Shown here piece by piece: positions 5,856 to 7,052 of a stretch of DNA of 7,052 bases. Position 1 is the first letter of the stretch. Each line of letters starts with the position of its first letter. A program made the translations under genes and the position numbers. Source of the DNA: Lachnospiraceae bacterium (GTDB lineage: Bacteria > Bacillota_A > Clostridia > Lachnospirales > Lachnospiraceae); contig JAEEJD010000076.1 of NCBI GenBank assembly GCA_016281675.1, positions 1 to 7,052 on the forward strand, written 5' to 3'. Below the pieces are notes generated by a model. The model saw only the letters and a program-made list of their open reading frames with translations. It was not told where the DNA came from and did no database searches.

Positions 5856-6413
5856 CTAAACTCTTGAAAGGTATTCGCCGGTCCTTGTATCGATCTTGAT
5901 CTTATCACCAAGTTCAACGAAAAGAGGAACGTTAACGTTAGCGCCTGTCTCAACCGTTGCGGGCTTCGTTGCACCCGTTGCGGTATCGCCCTTGAACCCG
6001 GGCTCTGTTTCGGTTATCTCAAGCTCTACAAATAAAGGAGGCTCGATCGCAAATACGTTTCCGTTGTGTCCGCAGACCTTGACCATCTCATTTTCCTTAA
6101 CGAACTTGAGTGCATCACCTACGGTATCTCCGTTAAGAGCGATCTGCTCAAAGCTCTCGTTATCCATGAAATAGTACAGATCTCCGTCACTGTACAGATA
6201 CTGCATATCTTTTCTATCGATACGTGCCTGTGGGAACTTCTCCGTAGGACGGAAAGATTTCTCCACAACACCGCCGTTTACTATATTCTTTAATTTAGTT
6301 CTTACAAAGGCTGCGCCTTTTCCCGGCTTAACATGCTGAAACTCGATGATCTGAAATATCTGACCGTCTATCTCAACAGTAATACCGTTTCTGAAATCAC
6401 CAGCTGAAATCAT
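5856..6413 (-). CDS. efp: Translation elongation factor P
   Basis: EF-P binds between the ribosomal P and E sites and relieves stalling at consecutive prolines. The protein has the usual 185 residues and three beta-barrel domains: KOW-like (about 1-62), a central OB fold (about 66-126) and a C-terminal OB fold (about 130-185). The tip loop is [10 protein letters not shown] with Lys32 at the position modified in many bacteria; no modification enzyme is encoded in the window. The C-terminal signature runs through [16 protein letters not shown] to [13 protein letters not shown] (142-172). The ATG at 6413 has a strong AGGAGGA site (6421-6427) 7 bases upstream. It lies 63 bases after yqeG and ends at a strong terminator. 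It may share the yqeG transcript or use a weak promoter overlapping the yqeG end. Confidence 0.97.
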   Translation of the reverse strand: MISAGDFRNGITVEIDGQIFQIIEFQHVKPGKGAAFVRTKLKNIVNGGVVEKSFRPTEKFPQARIDRKDMQYLYSDGDLYYFMDNESFEQIALNGDTVGDALKFVKENEMVKVCGHNGNVFAIEPPLFVELEITETEPGFKGDTATGATKPATVETGANVNVPLFVELGDKIKIDTRTGEYLSRV

Positions 6414-6459
6414 TCGATATTCCTCCTAAATGTAATTGTCCGCAAAAAGATTCTTTCAT

Positions 6460-6488
6460 AGTTTACATTACGACTCTCAATAATTCAA
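6460..6488 (-). promoter_or_regulatory. Possible weak promoter for efp
   Basis: TTGAAT (6483-6488) and TAAACT (6460-6465) on the minus strand are 17 bases apart, each matching 4 of 6 consensus positions, and stand about 30 bases before the efp Shine-Dalgarno site. The spacing is ideal but the boxes are weak, so this may be chance; no terminator separates yqeG from efp, and read-through is the alternative. Confidence 0.25.
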
Positions 6489-7052
6489 CTCTTTTTTCTC
6501 GTGGCTCCTGTTTTGGCAAAGCCCCGCCCTTTTATATGAAGACAGAACAAGCCACTCCAGTCGTCTCTTCAGTATTATCTGTAACTCCTCCTTCGGGTGG
6601 ATAGGCTTTACAAGAATGTTCCCGATGCCGCAGCGTTTCGCTCCCCATACATCGGTAAAGAGCTGATCTCCGATAAACACTGTCGAAGCCGGCCTCGTTC
6701 CCATCATATCCATCGCCTTAATATAACCTTTGCGAGACGGCTTTCCGGCCTTGTGAAGATACATCGCATGCGGGATACTGTCATCCCTGAAGCTCTTGAC
6801 CCTACCCTCCTTGTTATTTGACAAAAACAGAATCTTAAATCCCAACGAATCCAGCTCCTTTAAAAGCCCAACAGCTTTGTCGTTGGGCGGATAGTCATGC
6901 ATAACAAGTGTATTGTCTATATCAAAGATTATCCCGCGTATCCCCTCCTCATACAGTTTCGGATAATCGATCGAATATGCGCTGTCAAGGTACTCATCCG
7001 GATAAAAATAACTGATGATATCTATTTCAACCATCAACATGGCGAGTATCAT
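6477..7052 (-). CDS. yqeG: YqeG family HAD IIIA-type phosphatase (5' end uncertain at window edge)
   Basis: A small HAD-superfamily phosphohydrolase of the YqeG family; its physiological substrate is not established. With the ATG at 7052 it has 191 residues. Motif I is FDIDNTL (Asp44 nucleophile, Asp46), motif II SNN (Ser78), the motif III lysine is in KAGKPSRKGY (Lys104), and motif IV is GDQLFTD (Asp129, Asp134). No cap domain is inserted, as expected for the IIIA class. Family members usually begin a few residues before FYPDEY. ATGs at 7034 and 7040 are therefore possible starts, but neither has a Shine-Dalgarno site, whereas the ATG at the very edge reads ATGA, as in a stop-start overlap with an upstream gene. 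The true start may be at 7052 or beyond. efp follows after 63 bases. Confidence 0.88.
   Translation of the reverse strand: MILAMLMVEIDIISYFYPDEYLDSAYSIDYPKLYEEGIRGIIFDIDNTLVMHDYPPNDKAVGLLKELDSLGFKILFLSNNKEGRVKSFRDDSIPHAMYLHKAGKPSRKGYIKAMDMMGTRPASTVFIGDQLFTDVWGAKRCGIGNILVKPIHPKEELQIILKRRLEWLVLSSYKRAGLCQNRSHEKKELNY

Noticed and set aside
6429..6469. Inverted repeat AATGTAA/TTACATT upstream of the efp ribosome-binding site
   Set aside because: Only 7 A/T-rich base pairs around a 27-base loop, too weak to claim a regulatory hairpin or terminator.
1..7052. Defence island, mobile element, prophage or CRISPR array
   Set aside because: No transposase, integrase, repeat-spacer pattern, toxin-antitoxin pair or nuclease/helicase cluster is visible; the genes are mostly conserved housekeeping types in one direction. 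The tRNA has no attachment-site duplication within the window.

Overview
The window looks like ordinary chromosome of a Bacillota bacterium, most likely a member of the Lachnospiraceae. The grounds are purine-rich Shine-Dalgarno sites (AAAAGGAG, AGGAGGA), a DUF5688 gene (a family I associate mainly with that group), the YqeG and EF-P sequence types, and a divergent LigA of a kind I recall from the same family. The placement is by recall of family features, not by a search. All seven protein genes and the one tRNA lie on the minus strand. I see no convincing plus-strand gene, mobile element, CRISPR array or phage signal.

In the direction of transcription (right to left) the layout is as follows. 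yqeG (HAD-type phosphatase, 5' end at or beyond the window edge) is followed by efp (elongation factor P), which ends at a strong intrinsic terminator (5820-5843). Next comes a DUF5688 gene of unknown function, whose start codon lies in one arm of a perfect 10-bp inverted repeat. A near-consensus promoter overlapping the end of that gene drives tRNA-Arg(CCG). The tRNA precursor begins with a leader hairpin. A membrane-anchored protein with two SH3b domains starts 47 bases after the tRNA with no terminator between, so the two are probably co-transcribed. A hairpin terminator with an interrupted T-tract (3421-3455) follows. The last block is a compact run of rluF (rRNA pseudouridine synthase), ligA (NAD+-dependent DNA ligase) and metA (homoserine O-acyltransferase, 3' end cut by the window). 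rluF and ligA overlap by 26 bases, and ligA and metA are 13 bases apart.

The genes are mostly housekeeping: translation (EF-P, tRNA-Arg, RluF), DNA joining (LigA), methionine synthesis (MetA) and cell envelope (SH3b protein). I found no undescribed multi-gene system. The points most worth a second look are the pre-tRNA leader hairpin and its possible alternative pairing with the tRNA, substitutions at several usually conserved LigA residues, the inverted repeat over the DUF5688 start codon, and the very short space between a terminator and rluF.
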